This document shows positions 6,481-8,084 of a DNA stretch of 8,084 bases, one piece after another. Position 1 is the stretch's first letter, and each line of letters begins with the position of its first letter. The notes under the pieces are model-generated. The model saw nothing but the letters and a program-made list of their open reading frames with translations, was not told the origin of the DNA and made no database searches. This DNA is from an uncultured Sulfurovum sp. (lineage in GTDB: Bacteria; Campylobacterota; Campylobacteria; Campylobacterales; Sulfurovaceae). Where the stretch lies: assembly GCA_902727905.1 (NCBI GenBank), contig CACVAR010000082.1:1-8084 (forward strand). The letters run 5' to 3'. The position numbers and the translations under genes are program-made.

Positions 6481-6484
6481 GGTC

Positions 6485-6751
6485 TCATTCCAAACCAGAC
6501 TCAAAACGACGCATTTTTTTCCCATCATTACTGTACATATTAACAGCTTTAAAAGTATACTCTTCTGCCATACCTGATGCATGTCTAAGTTTATAATAAG
6601 AAGGACGATTACGTTTTTTACAAAGTTTCATCATCTTTTCTACTTGTTCCTTTGTAGGTTTAAACTCTTCTTGCTCTTCATTTACAAAGACCAAAGCGAA
6701 AAGCTTTTCTTCTAATTTTTGAAGTGCTTCACGACTATATTTATTTTCCAT
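6485..6751 (-). CDS. Hypothetical 88-residue charged protein
   Basis: I do not recognise this protein. It is soluble and strongly charged: a Lys/Glu-rich helical first half (about residues 5-45, E-E-Q-E-E-F-K-P-T) followed by C-K-K-R-N-R-P-S-Y-Y-K-L-R-H (44-57), a basic-aromatic patch that could contact nucleic acid or protein, and a basic end. It has no signal peptide, so unlike the product of the gene before it, it should stay in the cytoplasm. Its ATG overlaps the last 11 bp of the thioredoxin-fold gene (shared 6741-6751), with only a weak AAAGAG ribosome site, so translational coupling is likely. The overlap, clean ATG and sensible length support a real gene. Confidence 0.7.
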   Translation of the reverse strand: MENKYSREALQKLEEKLFALVFVNEEQEEFKPTKEQVEKMMKLCKKRNRPSYYKLRHASGMAEEYTFKAVNMYSNDGKKMRRFESGLE

Positions 6752-7574
6752 CTTGACTCTTTAAGTAATTTAAAAACATATTACGTGCTGCAAAGCCCAC
6801 AAAAGTTTCTTCTATCTTCTCTGTTTTAGCATTTAAAATATAAAGTGTAGGCACAATACTACTCTTTTTTAAATTCTCAGGGAACTCTTTTTTGTCATAA
6901 TTTAACATAACAGGTACATGTGTGGCTTTAATTCTTTTGTCAATATGTGTTTGAGACAAAATTCTGTTTTCTAACTTACGACACCAAGGACAATAAGCAG
7001 TGGTCATAAAAACCATTATCTTCTTACCTTCTTTTTTTGCTTTTTCTAAAGCTACTTTATAGTTATTTTCATAAGCCATATCTTTGTCAAACGTTTCATG
7101 AGTTACTACTTTTTTACTTTTTGAGAACTTTTTATTGTCATCTTTATATTGCGTTGAAAAAGCTTCTAATAATTCCTCTACGGTATCAGCTAAATCATCT
7201 TCTAAATCTTCTTTTACATAAGCAAATGAACGCTTCCCTACATAAGAAAGTGCAAAAACTTCTTCTTCACTACCCTTACGTTTTACATACTCTCCAAGTT
7301 CTAAAGAAACTCGTACCCCTATGGTATTGCCCACAGAAAACTTAGAGATGATAAAAGCTAAAACACGTGAAGGGTTTCCTCTTGTATTTATGTCTAACTC
7401 TAATGCTTGAGCTTGCATCAATGATTTTATGTCATCATTAAAAACCACTAAGTCTTTCCCTTCAGAAATAACAATGGGGTCATAACTGTTAACTCCAGTA
7501 AGTACATAAAAGCTTTGTGCCTTTATACTCAGTGTTGCTACAAGTGTTAGTAGTATCAATTTTAAATGTTTCAT
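6741..7574 (-). CDS. Exported thioredoxin-fold protein with CPWC motif
   Basis: A 277-residue protein with a signal peptide (MKHLKLILLTLVATLSIKA, likely cut after A19), so periplasmic or outer-envelope. Residues about 20-150 form an unrecognised domain with several beta strands and an acidic helix (E-D-L-E-D-D-L-A-D). The C-terminal 110 residues are a thioredoxin fold of the thioredoxin_7/DUF953-like type: M-V-F-M-T-T-A-Y-C-P-W-C (187-198, redox pair C195/C198) and the cis-proline segment I-V-P-T-L-Y-I-L (240-247). It probably reduces or shuffles disulfides of exported proteins. The frame is open to a GTG at 7601, but the ATG at 7574 has GGAAAGGA in front and starts the signal peptide cleanly, so I prefer it. 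The next gene overlaps its end. Partner unknown. Confidence 0.85.
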   Translation of the reverse strand: MKHLKLILLTLVATLSIKAQSFYVLTGVNSYDPIVISEGKDLVVFNDDIKSLMQAQALELDINTRGNPSRVLAFIISKFSVGNTIGVRVSLELGEYVKRKGSEEEVFALSYVGKRSFAYVKEDLEDDLADTVEELLEAFSTQYKDDNKKFSKSKKVVTHETFDKDMAYENNYKVALEKAKKEGKKIMVFMTTAYCPWCRKLENRILSQTHIDKRIKATHVPVMLNYDKKEFPENLKKSSIVPTLYILNAKTEKIEETFVGFAARNMFLNYLKSQDGK

Positions 7575-7663
7575 TTTTTTCCTTTCCACATTATTACGCA
7601 CTTCTCTTTTAGTACTTAAGCTTTAAAGCACCTATATTAAAAACTGATTTATAAAGTACATTA

Positions 7664-7669
7664 ATTATA
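7664..7669 (-). promoter_or_regulatory. Candidate -10 box for the thioredoxin-fold gene
   Basis: Perfect TATAAT on the minus strand about 90 bp before the start at 7574. No good -35 lies 17-18 bp upstream. The rest of the 7575-7737 gap is AT-rich, with one TATTAAGTAG copy at 7708-7717 and no other structure I can support. Confidence 0.4.
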
Positions 7670-7737
7670 GGTAATAGAAACACTCTTATATAAGTTTGAT
7701 TCCTCGACTACTTAATAATAGTATGAAAATGTTGAAA

Positions 7738-7962
7738 CTAATTAATAAATAACCAATTAAAAATACCTTCCTCTTTCATCCTATCAATTTCCAATATATT
7801 ACACTCCAAATGTTTATTTTTCCAATTATCTAAATTACCTCTAGGACAATCCTCTACCAATAACCTTCCAATAGCCTCAAAGTTTGAAAGGTTAAATATT
7901 TTCTTTAAATCTTCACTTTCCTTATGATTAGTACCTAATAAAAAAACTCTACTCTTATATTT
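7738..7962 (-). pseudogene. 3' remnant of an unknown gene, apparently cut by the IS1-family element
   Basis: An open frame of about 74 codons ending in TAG. Its protein-like content (F-L-L-G-T-N-H-K-E-S-E-D, E-D-C-P-R-G-N-L-D-N-W, ending I-F-N-W-L-F-I-N) is more complex than random AT-rich translation. There is no ATG near the front; the only start is a TTG at 7966-7968, which lies inside the presumed IS terminal repeat and overlaps the transposase stop. The simplest reading is that the insertion sequence landed in a gene and left this C-terminal piece. I do not recognise the family. It could instead be a short gene starting at TTG, or non-coding. Confidence 0.45.
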
Positions 7963-7987
7963 GGTCAAGCATCTAAAAGTAGTTGAT
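7963..7987. repeat. Probable terminal inverted repeat of an IS1-family element
   Basis: The plus strand starts GGTCAAGCATC and continues to GTAGTTGAT. IS1 ends begin GGT and run to TTACTGAT or TTATTGAT over a similar length, and in IS1 the transposase stop lies within or next to this repeat, as it does here (stop 7965-7967). The other end is outside the window, so the repeat cannot be paired and the boundary is inferred. Confidence 0.4.
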
Positions 7988-8084
7988 GGTTATAGCGATT
8001 AATAACAAGATTAACAGAATATTCAAGCTTCTCCCAAGACTTAGAAAACTTAATAGTTTTACGTTGAAGTCGAGCTAAAACCAT
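7965..8084 (-). CDS. IS1-family transposase, C-terminal 39 residues (runs off the window)
   Basis: The minus strand from 8084 reads M-V-L-A-R-L-Q-R-K-T-I-K-F-S-K-S, continues W-E-K-L-E-Y-S and ends N-R-Y-N-H-Q-L-L-L-D-A before a TGA at 7965-7967. The L-A-R-L-x-R-K-(T/S)-x-x-F-S-K-S-x-E core is the characteristic C-terminal end of the IS1 DDE transposase (InsB part). The first visible codon is ATG, but by comparison with the family it is internal, so the gene is truncated by the window edge and the catalytic residues are not visible. Confidence 0.8.
   Translation of the reverse strand: MVLARLQRKTIKFSKSWEKLEYSVNLVINRYNHQLLLDA

Larger units (their letters stand above)
7963..8084 (-). mobile_element. 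IS1-family insertion sequence, 3' end only
   Basis: The window's right edge is inside an IS1-family element: the end of its transposase plus a likely terminal repeat. The flanking 8-9 bases at the low-coordinate side (CTTATATTT, 7954-7962) would be the candidate target duplication to look for at the far side. Intactness of the element cannot be judged. Confidence 0.65.

Noticed and set aside
7037..7345. Plus-strand 102-codon Leu-rich frame
   Set aside because: Antisense to the thioredoxin-fold gene; its Leu/His-rich pattern mirrors Lys/Glu codons on the other strand.
7575..7601. GTG start for the thioredoxin-fold gene at 7601
   Set aside because: The ATG at 7574 has a strong, well-spaced GGAAAGGA and directly begins a signal peptide.

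Overview
The window is low in GC (about one third by eye) and every gene that can be supported lies on the minus strand. Strong Shine-Dalgarno sequences (AAGGA/AAGGAG), TATAAT -10 boxes that often lack a clear -35, and protein style (Lys/Glu/Leu-rich, small exported Cys proteins) suggest a Campylobacterota bacterium of the Sulfurimonas/Sulfurovum/Arcobacter kind. This is inference; no rRNA or marker gene is present.

Reading in the direction of transcription (high to low coordinates), the right edge (7963-8084) is the 3' end of an IS1-family insertion sequence: the last 39 codons of its transposase and a probable terminal inverted repeat. It abuts 7738-7962, an open frame without a proper start that looks like the 3' remnant of a gene cut by the insertion. 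Next is a small envelope group: an exported thioredoxin-fold protein with a CPWC motif (6741-7574), an 88-residue unknown overlapping its end by 11 bp (6485-6751), and, after an 85-bp gap with its own candidate promoter, an exported cysteine-rich protein with a THYC-x3-NQP motif (5791-6399).

The centrepiece is a 1007-residue NACHT-type STAND NTPase (2718-5741) with its own extended -10 promoter. It has an unrecognised N-terminal region, a Lys/Asp/Glu linker, a complete NACHT core (Walker A, D-S-L-D-E Walker B, TSRP sensor, F-x-H-x-S-F-x-E motif) and about 13 perfectly phased pentapeptide repeats near the C-terminus. Its 3' end is far AT-richer than its NACHT core (about 20% versus 35% GC in hand-counted samples), as if the sensor end had been exchanged. 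Bacterial NACHT proteins include demonstrated anti-phage defences, so this is the best candidate here for a little-described system.

The last unit (2566 to 205) is a likely three-gene operon behind a near-consensus sigma-70 promoter: an ArsI/CadI-type organoarsenical lyase-like VOC protein, a DUF1697 protein, and a two-lobed SagB/nitroreductase-family flavoenzyme. A 9-bp inverted repeat with the ribosome-binding site in its loop precedes the third gene. The left edge (1-204) is very AT-rich with two palindromes and no convincing gene. No tRNA, rRNA, CRISPR array or riboswitch was seen.
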